Shown here: positions 13,601 to 23,949 of the stretch, in pieces | Layout: each line of letters begins with the position of its first letter | Position numbering within the stretch: position 1 is the first letter of the stretch | From: Cloeon dipterum | Lineage: Eukaryota > Arthropoda > Insecta > Ephemeroptera > Baetidae | Direction: 5' to 3' | Length of the DNA: 64,000 nt | Assembly: GCF_949628265.1 (NCBI RefSeq) | Contig: NC_088789.1 | Location: 23,615,883-23,679,882, forward strand | Translations under genes and position numbers: made by a program | Notes under the pieces: generated by a model | The model's database searches: none | Told to the model about the DNA's origin: nothing | The model's input: the letters and a program-made list of their open reading frames with translations, nothing else

Positions 13601-15546
13601 ACATTTAGCCTAAAGGGCACGTCCTCGCCGTTTCTTTTATACGACTTCTTTCTTTTTCCGTAATATCCATCTCTCCACTTTTTGAAGTATTCCGGATCCC
13701 TCATCATTTCAGGCTCTGGAATCGGCGCCGGCAGCTCCTTGGGGGTGGACGAGGTGAGAGTGTCGACGGTCGCGGTCTCGCCGCCGTGGAATTGCGCCAT
13801 CCCCCGCACAGCCTTTTCGACTTTGTGCTTGTCAATGAGTTTGTGCCGCGTTGGCGAATTCACAATTCGCTGGTCGCCCGCAATCGCTTCTTGCAGAAGT
13901 AACGTGATCTTGGGAGCAGAAATTTATTAAATTTTTGAAAGAGCGCCACGCAGACGAAAAATTCCACAGCTCATAACTTCAATTTATGTCTAAAGGCTTT
14001 TTTGCCCGAGGATAGAAATATTGCGTTACACAGAACGTGGCCCTTTTTAAGGAAATATTTTATGTAGTATAAAATTTAGACACGCTCTCCCTTCTAGTGG
14101 GTAATATCTAGATAGATAAAAAGAGAAAAGGGTTGGTTTTATTAGTGTTAAGGCCCCATTTCTTACAGAGAGTTTTCAGCAAAAAAACGAGCAAATTGTC
14201 CTTTAAAAATTTCACTGCACCCATTTCCATCCTTTCCAAAGATGTAGCAAACTTTCAATTACAAAGCTAAAAATAAAAAAGTTAAGAAAATTACAACTTT
14301 CCAAATTTTGATAGAGTAACCTCGGCTTCGAATTTTGACTTGCAATTGTAACACTTATTAAAAATAAAATCACGCAAAGTCTGAACCTAAAGAAAACTTC
14401 TAAACGACACGTGAAATTTTGAAAGTATTTATTCCCGTTGGGTCGCCTAATTTTGTGGCTTGTCTATATTTTAAAAATAAAAATAAAATTGTGAACACAT
14501 GCTTATTTTTCATTTTTGCTCTGTACTTTGAACAAATATTTTATAAAAATTCATAAAACGTTTGGAAAGTTGCAATGCAGCCAACCCAAATTCTCTCTGA
14601 AAATTAAACTATATAATATAAGTGATGTAAAAATCTACCAAAAATTTAAAGCAAATAATTATACCAAATAACAATTCCAAAATAGGAGATATTTTATGGC
14701 TACTCTTTAGAATTGCTGAACCATATATTTTTTACTATTTTGAAGGAGTGGGGTGAAACAAAGTTATAAATTTTCACTCGAAATATAAAAGATTCTTCAA
14801 AATTTCTGGAATGTGGGTCATTTTTTTAATGCAGTGCCCGGGCATGCTATTTTATAGACCAACAGTAAGAACTGCAAATTGGTGCGTCCTAATTTTGTTC
14901 ATTTTAGCACCGTTTAGAAAGAATGAAAACTGCAAAATAGTCGCAAATGCATCAACTAATCTCAAAAGGACTTATTTATAGCCAAAATTGATCTGGGTAT
15001 AGCACTGTTAATTTTCGAGAATAATGGTCGCAAAGTTGTCATCCTTTTCAAATGGCGAGGACTGTCTCTTACTACTTCATATCTTTTTTATTCCACTACA
15101 AAGAGTTTCCCAAAAATGTGTCAAACACCGTTGCGTAGATCTTAACGAGAGGTATCAAAATTTTCCAAGAAAATAGGGTCAAGCACTGCAAATTTCGGAG
15201 AAAACTGAAAAAAAATAAATTTTAACTGTCCTCATTCGTTTTATTGCTCATTGAAGATCAAATTGTTAAAACTAACAATGGGATAAACTGCTTATTGCAG
15301 CAAACAATATTAATATTTAGAGTTTGTTGCCATATCAACGTACTTGAAATTGAATTGACTCCCCGTCTCTACGAGTTAACCAAATAATTTGATACATACC
15401 ACGAGGAGTGTGACTAACGCCATAATAGAGACGATTCCAATTCGCACCAAGTGAACTCGGTCCTTGCTGTAGAAATGATTACTGCTAGCGAAACTTTGGC
15501 TGTCTGTGCGTTCCCGGGGCACCAAACGACTCGTACTCGAGCTCAT
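7638..15546 (-). CDS. Unrecognised single-pass membrane protein, six exons, 518 residues
   Basis: Exons in transcript order are 15546-15400, 13908-13581, 12379-12099, 10595-10174, 8723-8530 and 7822-7638. All introns are GT-AG and the phases (0, 1, 0, 2, 1) close into one frame of 519 codons ending in TGA. The start MSSSTSRLVPRER is the first ATG of exon 1. Residues about 36-54 (RIGIVSIMALVTLLV continuing as ITLLLQEA) form one hydrophobic span after a short basic N-terminus, suggesting a type II signal anchor. The remainder is polar. It includes an acidic/aromatic stretch in exon 2 (DPEYFKKWRDGYYGKRKK), a Pro/Arg-rich tract in exon 4 and a His/Pro-rich C-terminus (QHPLLPHGPPEHRF). I do not recognise a family. 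The last acceptor (ccaag at 7823) is weak and was chosen by frame; an alternative 4 bp downstream would give a poorer Cys-rich tail. Confidence 0.72.
12683..13175. repeat. Degenerate inverted-repeat structure in an intron
   Basis: Outer arms carry ttttgacagtgcca (12683-12696) and its complement tggcactgtcaaaa (about 13161-13174). Inner arms carry gaacgccggcggtgaccaatca (about 12803-12824) and the complement tgattggtcgccggcgttc (13011-13029). The segments between are diverged. It lies between exons 2 and 3 of the minus-strand membrane-protein gene and resembles an old foldback transposon. Confidence 0.5.
14930..15360 (+). repeat. Degraded copy of the TTAA repeat family
   Basis: Order of recognisable blocks matches the intact copies: a start resembling the caatgcataaactcatctc block, then aagcactgtaattt-like, caaatggcgaggactgtctc, cacaaagagtttccc, acaccgttgcgtagatct and gagaggtatc. 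The termini are not clear. It lies in the first intron of the minus-strand membrane-protein gene. Confidence 0.55.
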
Positions 15547-17625
15547 TACTGACTGCTGTGCTGCTCCTCAAAGACGCGCTAGTTTGGATAGCAATTTTCG
15601 GTTTCATGACCAAATCGCACGCCCTGATACGCCCTGAGGCCACCGCCGCAGCTTCTTTGTGTCACCGGAACGCGACACAACACACGCAACACGACGTCAA
15701 ATTCATCATCCTGTGCGCCTGCTAGCTCGTCAACCGTGAAAAACGAATCGCTGTAATTGAATTTGCACCGCGAAAGTGGTGGTTTTCCAGATTAATCGCA
15801 TGAGCTTTCAGCAAAATAAAAATCTGACAGTTAGCTCGGTTAAAAAAAGCTATAAATGTGATTTGTCATCGTTATTTTTCCGCTTCGCATCTCTCACGTT
15901 ACGAATTTGCCTGAAATGTTTGACTCTTTTACGTGGGATTTTTTTTAATAATGCCACAGGTTTCAAAATTAATCCTTATTTATATAGGGCTGATGATTTT
16001 CTGCTCTTTTTTTATAAATTATGACGGCATTATTAAAGCCAATTAAGAGGATTTTCCTCATTATTACTCAATTCAATTATTTTGATCTGATATATCAATT
16101 CAACGTTGCCAATTTTTAGCCTTTTTTGTTTAATTAATGAGTAATTTAATTGGATGAGACTAGGATCAATTTTTATTCAAGTAACGTGAACGTTTGTATT
16201 TATTTCAGTTATAAATTGTGATCAATTTATTTTTAAATATGCAAAATTTTATTGCAAAATCACTTCACACTTGTTTAGCACAATTTTAAAAAAATAACTG
16301 ATCCCCCAGATCCAGATCATAATAATGAAAATATTTATAAATATATTTTAAATTCAAGAGCACAAACAATAATTTGCATTGACGGCTGTAGAAAAAAAAT
16401 TAATCGACCAAGTCGCAATTTAACAATAAATGCCCGGTTAAATAAACTGGAATTCTAATCAATTTTAGAAGAGTTGATTTTACAATAAAAATTAATTATC
16501 CACCTGAATTCTTCTGCAATGTGGATAACATAAAAACAAGTCAAAAGATTACTTAATATCTTCAGAAACTACACAACAAATGGTGAAGAGTAATTTTAAA
16601 CGGTCTATAGCTTTTCAAACAAGTTGAAGAAATGATTACGAGATGGTTTTGGGACACGAAAGCTAAAAAAGAAAATCGATAATTGAGACCCCCGAAATTT
16701 CTAAGTTGACCCAGTGCAATCTTAAATTTGTAGGATTCTGATGAATCCATAACTTACGCAATTTAGCTTTGAAATATTTTTGCAGGTAAGAGGCTGCAAA
16801 GTTAGCATTATTTTCAAATAGTGTGTGAGGACTGTCTCTCTTCTTGAAAACTTATTTAATGTTAATGTCCCAAACATACCCCCAAAAATTGTCATACACC
16901 GTCTACATACGAAAGAAAACTTTAGGGAAATGGCACAATTGGATATTTTCCCCCCAAAGGAGCTTTTTTGATTATTGCACATTGAAGAAAAACGTCTTAT
17001 TTTTGTTGAATATATTCTAATTATTTTTAAATGTTTACATTTACATCAATCCAATCTAAATTCATCCACTATGAAAATTTAATGAAACGGCAAAATAATT
17101 ATTTTGGTTTACCCGCTAATAATGATTAAAACTCAAAACAAACAGTTTTATCAGGAGCTGCGGTTACGATGGAATTGCCTGTGGCACTTGTAAAGTTCGC
17201 CTCACAATGATCGATAGCATATTTGTGATGTCTAAGCGAAGAGTTCGTTCACGTTTAAATCGAAGACGACGAAAAGTTGTCCCACGCGCGAACTTGTACC
17301 CGCGGGCCATTTCCATCGTCTTTCTCCGAACTAATCACGGTGAGCAGGTTTTCTCCAGGAAAATTTCAAGATTATTCCGATGGCGGTTGCAAAGGAGGCG
17401 AGAAAAATTTAATGCAAATTGCGAGGCGGAGATCAGCGCAGATAAAAGTTGAAAGGCCGCTGCCTGGCAACAGGACCTGCTGCTGTTGCTGTTCTCCAAG
17501 TCGCGCATCAGCAGCATGAATCATTGTACCTTTGAGGGTCACGTGTGTGCGTTATACCTGGCGAGGAGCACCAGCTAGCGCGACGAGCCAACTCGTATTT
17601 AGAGCCGCGCGTTCAGTGGAATAGA
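15547..17625. other. Intergenic region between divergent genes, with a partial repeat
   Basis: Separates the minus-strand membrane-protein gene from the plus-strand Kazal gene, so both promoters should be here. The part next to the Kazal gene (17200-17625) is notably GC-richer and carries a TCAGT initiator-like sequence at 17613-17617, close to the start codon. A partial TTAA repeat lies at about 16755-17000. No coding exon is supported. Confidence 0.5.
16755..17000 (+). repeat. Partial copy of the TTAA repeat family
   Basis: Carries the diverged internal blocks aaagttagcatt, gtgaggactgtctctc, aatgtcatacaccgtc and a terminal ttttttgattattgcacattg. Both ends are lost. Confidence 0.5.
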
Positions 17626-20600
17626 ATGGCTCTCTCCAAGAAGTGCGTCGTGCGGGCCGCCCTGGCGTTTGCCCTCGTCAGCGTCGCCACTTGCAGCTCT
17701 GATACGGGTAATTTGATTGAATAATTCGTCAATTCGATATTTATTTTCCTCAGAATTTGGTTTTTATTCAATTTGGGTCAAACGAAGTCTACGACTTGTC
17801 AGGTATTTTACACCATGGACCAAAATCAAAGGATTAAAAAATTGTATTTATTTTTCTTTTTAAAATATTAAATTGCTGCAGTCCAAATTATTATTTTTTT
17901 TAATTAACTGTTCTCTTTTTTACCATAAATAGGTTATAAACTTCATGGAATCGTTTTTTTCTATGAGAGTAAAGAGTTTAATTTGCAAATCGGGAAGTTC
18001 TTACAGTTTGGAGCTACTAACAGATGGAGCTATTGTTAATTTACAATTTTTGTGGACTCCTTTTGCGATTTCAGATTAAATCCTGCTTCTCGTTTGTATT
18101 TTGGAGTAAAAATATCTCATTTGACGTGCTTAAAAGCAAAACCAGTTCTGCAAATTGCGATAGGAACGAAAGCAAAAATATTAAATTAAATTAAAAATTT
18201 GTTTCTGTTCGTTGAAATTTTGGTTTTGAGTAAGTTAAATAAAAAAATGTAAATGAACTGTTGTCCCAATAGAATTTCCCAGCAGTTGGCGAATTTCTGA
18301 GGAAACAATTCCATCATTTTATCCCATTTTTATTGGAATTGTTTTTCTCCTCCAGAAAGTTAGTTTACTTTTCTGTCAGCTCAAATCATGTTTTCCTAAC
18401 TCATAGTGTGTCTTCATTCAGTGTCTTTTTCAGAAAACAATAGAGGCTCGATAGACCAATCGTGTTGGGAGGCAGTCGGTATTGATTCTTGGCCCATCAA
18501 AGAAGAGGAGCAAGTTTGCGGAACAAACGGCGTTTTGTACCCCAGCCAAAATGCACTCAAGTGTATTTCCAAACAAGCAGGCAATCATTTTTCATTCTGA
18601 TTTATCTTGACACCTACTGTGCAGCCGACTGAAACGCCCGCGCGCTGCCCGCGAGTAAACGCATCTTTCGGCCGGGGCAGCGCTGATCCGGCAATTTCGC
18701 GCTTTCCAAATCGGCCACATCTTTATCTCGTTAGTGCTGACCATGAAAAATTTCTCCGGACTGACATAATAGTCTGATGAAGCAATATGCGATTTCTTGA
18801 AGGCTTTTTCCTCGTTTCTAAAGAGAAATGAATTAAAATAATTATCAAATGTAAAGTGCAGCTAGAGTTTCCTTGTCACCTGAAATGGATTAATTTTTTT
18901 TCTCAAAAGGAATTCATGGTTGGGACTACTGCACGTTCAATCAAATTAACGGAAAGTTTGATTCAAGATATTATTGAAACTTACTTAGCAGTCAAAATTT
19001 AGTAACTATTGGTTTTTTGCATAAATGAAACTATTTAAAAATATAATTTAAATTATCAGCTTTTAAGAATTTAAATATATTGTTATTTTAATATTAATTT
19101 TGTTATTTAATTTCTTACAAATTTAATAGTTTTATAATATTAGTGTTTTTTAAAATTTGTATTTAATTTTAATATTACATTTATTATACAATTTTTAACA
19201 TTAATTTCGATTATTTATTATTATTAATTCTTAAGGATATCTACATAATGTCAAACAATAACAATTTTAACACACAAATCTTATATAAACAGACGTACGC
19301 GCCCAAAGATATTAAATCGCTAAGACAACCGAACCAGCCCAAGGGAGGACGACGAAGACGTGGTTCCTGTAAGACGTAAGGTTGTGCCATCGCTTTCGTC
19401 CAGCAGCGATGGCGCAACTTTACGTCTTACAGAGGAATCTCGTCTTGGTTGTCCTCTCTCTGGGTTGGTCCGGCTGTCTTGGCGATAGGAAAAATTATCT
19501 CTCTTTGAATTTGGTCGCGTCCGTTCATACACATATATGCTCGTCAATCAATAATATAATGTAACTGTTGTATGATTTGCGTGTTGAAATTGTCATTGTT
19601 TGACGGTATGTAGATATCCCTACAAATTAAAGAGGAATGATACTCCAAAAGCCTGGAAAATGCTTGTTGCCAATGCATAAACTCGCCCCTTAGGATTCAG
19701 TTAAAGCCTAAATTTACCAAAGAAGCACTGTAATTTTTAGAGAAAATTGGCTGGAAAGTTACCGTGCTTTTCAAATGGTAATGGCTGTCTCCTTACTTGA
19801 AATCCGATTTAATTTCAAAACCAAGAGTTTCCCCAATAAGTGGTATACACCGTTGGACATATCTCGACGAGAGGAATCCAAATATGCCAAGAAAATATGT
19901 TCAAATACTGTAAATTTTGGAGAAAATTGGCAAAATTTGAATTTTTACTGTAGGAAGGTCCTTTTTTATTATTGCAAATTGTTGAACAAATTGTTTATCG
20001 GTTAATTGTATTTGGGCTCCAACAATTCAAATAATTTTCCATTGTTGCCCTGTTTCATTCCACTGAATTATAATTATAACCAAGAATATTTTATAAAAGC
20101 CATTCATTATTTATGAATTAACTTGAAATGAACTGACAATCATATATCTTGTCTTGTGGATGACATCCTTACAAACAGTATTATTTAGCACTTTATAAAA
20201 TTTTAATAAATATAAACCGTGCCAATAATATCCCCAGTTTCAACCGCCTTGTAACTTTTCCCTGAATCGCGAGCTGAGAAAATCCAGATGGAATCGATAA
20301 ATCAGCAGAATTGAGCACGACCCTAACAGAAACTGATAGTTTGTCGTGTTGAATTCCCTCAGGAGTTGAGCAACAGGAGCGAGAAAAGTGCAGCGGCGGC
20401 TCCGACGGCGGCGGCAAGTTCGATCCGTGCGTGGCGCTCGCCTACGTCGCCACGCGCCGAGTATGCGGCTCTGATAATGTGACGTACAACAACGTGTGGC
20501 ATATGGTGTGCACCTCCAACATGTACAGCGTGGGTAATGACAGCAAACTATCTCTGCTCCTCACACTGCATTATTAACGAAATTAATTATGTGACAGAGA

Positions 20601-22884
20601 TAAATGCCGAGCACGACGGCGAGTGTGCCATCGAGTGTCCTTACTCGCCCGTCTACAAACCTGTTTGCAGCACCACTGATTACACCTTTGCCAACGAGCA
20701 GGCTCTCAAGTGCAAGCAGATATTGCAGCCGTATATCAGTGAGCGAAATCTTATTATACAATTTTATCTAGATTTATCGTCCCGCGTCATACGTGAGCAG
20801 AGAGTTATACTTCTATGATGAACAGCAAACTGGAATGATTATTATATTCTGTAGGGTTGGGAATTCCAGACCATCAACTACTTTTAAAGAAAAATTTAGC
20901 AAATTTGTCACGAACCTTTCGTACTTTTGAGCCCCAGATAATATTTTGATGCCCTTAGCCGTTTAAAATCTTCAATCAGAGCAAGAAAAAACGCGGGGGA
21001 CGCGAGAAACTGTCTATGTTTTTTTTGCATTTAAGATATTTCTGCGAAAATTATAAAAAAAATCACATTATGAAACTTGTTGGTTCTAAAGAATTTTATG
21101 AAGTCAGTTGCTGACTAGTAAAGAGATTGGGAAAAGTTTTGGAACTTGGAAAATTCCTGATTATGATGAACTTTTGTCGGAAATAAAGAGAGTTCACCTT
21201 AAAAAAGCAGAGAAAAATTGGTATAATTCGTATAAACTGGTTCCAAAAAATAATTGTTAAAAAAAACATCTAAAATAATTTCCAACCCTCCGACCTACGC
21301 TCAAGGAATTTCAAAATTCAATCTATATGTAAATGACACTGGCGGCAGAAAACTTTGTATTTGTAAATTGCCTAAAAAAGTTTTGCATTCAAAACTTTTC
21401 TGGGTGTGTATTTGGCAGTTTTTTTTTATATTTTTCACATTTATTTTTTCGCAGAGAACGGTTTCCAGCACGAGGGTCAGTGTAAGAGGCAGCAGAGCAC
21501 CAACCCTTGCTACGAATCTAACACATTCACCCCAGTGTGCGCTTCAAACGGGCACACTTACACGAGTGCTCAGCACATTCGCTGCCTGAAGCAAGTCAAT
21601 AGCGATCTGCGGGCACTTCACGACGGTGCTTGCACTCCGGACGAGGTGAAAGAGATCATTGGGCTGGACGACGTGTGCAGGATGGCGAATCACAGGCAGG
21701 AGTGGAGTCCCATTTGCGGCAGCGACAACGTCACCTACCCCAACTCGTACCGGTATCTCTGCGCTAAGAAGGAGAAGGGCGAAGGTGCGAAACTTTGACT
21801 TTGGGTCAAGATTTTTTTTTAGAGAAAATCGTGAAAGGGATTCAAAGCACAAAAATTTTTAAAGGGATGCTGGAGATTTTGAAACCCCTGCACGATGTTT
21901 TAAGAGCCTCTTAAGGGAAAAGATTCTGACTTAACCTTTTCTCATTGTCAGATCTTCTCCATGAATGAGACTCAGCAATTTTAGAGAGATTAGGACATTT
22001 CTTTGGAAAAATAAACTGCTTCATTTGCACCGAGGAAGCTTCTTTTACATTTTAATTTAATTGTTAAATTGTATTACGCTCTTGAACATAAATTTATACA
22101 CTTAAAATCATAAATTTTCTAAACCTCTCGATTAAATTTTTGTCCTTTACAACCATGACCCAAATATTCGATAAAATGTTGACCATCTATTAGCCTAAAG
22201 CGAAATATAAAGAATTTAGCTTCCAATAAAATTAAATGAATTTAAAATTTCGGTGAAAACTCCCTTCCTGAAATAATTTCTGCTTTTGAAGCGTTTTTTT
22301 GTCCCGGGACTTTCATCTCTTCAACAAACTCGAATTACACATTTCTAATTTTTTGCTCCAACGAATACCACCAGATTTACAAGTGTCCTACATGGGCGAA
22401 TGCGGGTCTTTCGACTACTGCCGGCAGCCGGAACCAGATGCGAGCCCAGTTTGTGGCACGGACGGAGTGACATACCCACACGATAACGCCCTGTACTGCG
22501 CGCAGGCCAGCTCGCGATGTGAGTAAAAAGCAAAATAAAAACCGGATTCCTTTGCACGCTTCTTTATTCCCGGTCCTCGGGCGTGTGTGTGTATCGCATT
22601 TCTCACGCCGGCGACGCAATTTTTCAGACCTCGGCAAAAAGCACCAGGGCGCGTGCAACGGAACCGTTGACGACCCCTGTTTGCACAGAGGCTTTCCCTT
22701 TTTGGACGACAACGGCAGGCCCGTGTGCGCTTCCAACGCAGTCACTTACGTCTCGCCCGAAGCCCTGTGGTGCGCGGCCAAAAACGATTCCGGTAAGATT
22801 AAAAAGACCTGCCCCCAATTAGCGTTTGAAACCTTTGCTCTTTTTACAGGAATTAAATTTATTCATTCCGGAGAGTGCTTTTAG
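17626..22884 (+). CDS. Secreted protein with seven four-cysteine Kazal-like domains, eight exons, 404 residues
   Basis: Exons are 17626-17707, 18434-18580, 20363-20533, 20598-20738, 21455-21784, 22375-22518, 22628-22792 and 22850-22884. Every intron is in phase 1, the classic pattern for shuffled extracellular modules, and the chain closes at TAG. Exon 1 gives a signal peptide (VVRAALAFALVSVATCSS). Seven Kazal-like units follow, recognised by VCGTDGVTY-type cores (VCGSDNVTY, ICGSDNVTY, VCASNGHTY) and ends such as HDGEC, HEGQC and HSGEC. Introns cut each unit before its last cysteine, except in exon 5, which holds one whole unit plus most of the next. Standard Kazal domains have six cysteines, but every unit here has four: positions 2 and 4, which normally pair, are both missing. 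Canonical Kazal domains inhibit serine proteases; whether these do is open because cysteine 2 normally braces the reactive loop. Intron 2 appears to use a GC donor. Poly(A) signal at 23009. Confidence 0.88.
19235..19619. mobile_element. Foldback element with long inverted arms (385 bp)
   Basis: It begins ggatatctacataatgtcaa and ends with the near-complement ttgacggtatgtagatatcc. The centre is a strong hairpin, 19369-19430, where gtaagacgtaaggttgtgcc pairs with ggcgcaactttacgtcttac with few mismatches. The intermediate arms also pair imperfectly (gaccaacccagag region with the ccaagacgaga region). It encodes no protein and lies in intron 2 of the Kazal gene, 11 bp before a TTAA-family element. 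Confidence 0.7.
19631..20064 (+). mobile_element. Near-intact TTAA-family element (about 434 bp)
   Basis: Starts agaggaatgatactcc after TTAA (19627-19630) and ends tttcattccact. The right-hand TTAA has decayed to gaat. The body is close to identical with the copies at 1780 and 51759. It sits in intron 2 of the Kazal gene, directly next to the foldback element. Confidence 0.78.
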
Positions 22885-23949
22885 CCGACGTGTGCGAGGC
22901 TTACGACGACACCATACGCTCGAGGGGCTTATACCAGCGCCGCTCACGTAATACCCGCGTAATTTATTTGATGTGAGATTCTGCCTCATCTGCAAATATT
23001 TATTTTCAAATAAAACTGCTGCATATATAGGCCATGAAGTATTAAAACCGATACCCAATGTAAGAACTGCATCTCATTGAAATTCTGCATCCCACGATTC
23101 AATATGCAATAAGCGTTTCTTTACTGCCTTGGAGCTTCGGAGTTTTATATTGCGGTCTCGTATACCTCTCTCCCTTTCATTGACGTACGTGCTAACGAGG
23201 AATATTGCGCCCTGGTTTGATCCCTGCAGCGATGCGCAATTTAAACTAATTATTTCCGCTGCGAGCCCGGCTGCACACACTTTTGCACAGCAGCCGCGAG
23301 GAATTTAGACCTTTAAACACACACGGCACCGAGTATATAGTTTAATTTAGCTGCGAAAATACGCTGGATTGCTTTGCTCTACATGCAGTATCATCGCTCG
23401 GGCGCGTTCCATTCGAAATGTGGGTGCCGCATTTTAATGCGAAAGAGAAAATTGCTGCCATTAATGCGCGTCGGCTGGGCAACTCCTTCCCGGCCGGCAT
23501 GTGTACGCGCGCCCCCTGCGCGCGAGCGATGATATCGTAAAAAAGGGACAAAACTTTATTAATAAAAGGCAGCATACAACCGTCGCGTTACTAGCGGCTG
23601 TAAAATTGAGCTATGACAACGCTCCCCGACATAATTTTAGCAATTTAGGAACTCCAAGAAATTCACCTGACAAAATTTAATCAATTTTCGGATAGAAAAA
23701 CTTTCTTTTTTTAATTCAAAATGTTCATATTACTTGGGAAAGATAATTTATTAGAAATTCCCTGGAGGTATACTAAAAATAAAATGCTGTTGACATTAGC
23801 TGCATCAATTCAAACTAATGCATAGTTATTGATCAATCATTATTGCTTTATTGAATCAATAAAAATTCCATTCCTGCGTGACGACACCGTAATTAAATTC
23901 CTATGCTAACTAACTTTACATTGTGAGTACAAAATATTGCAATCCGGAT
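22885..23949. other. 3' flanks of two convergent genes
   Basis: Begins with the Kazal 3' UTR, with an AATAAA at 23009-23014. It ends with the 3' side of the minus-strand CxHAFHxFLC gene, where tttatt near 23845 reads AATAAA on that strand. The middle part (23100-23550) is GC-richer but gives no supported exon. Confidence 0.5.
23009..23014 (+). terminator. Poly(A) signal of the Kazal gene
   Basis: AATAAA 125 bp after the Kazal stop codon. Confidence 0.5.
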
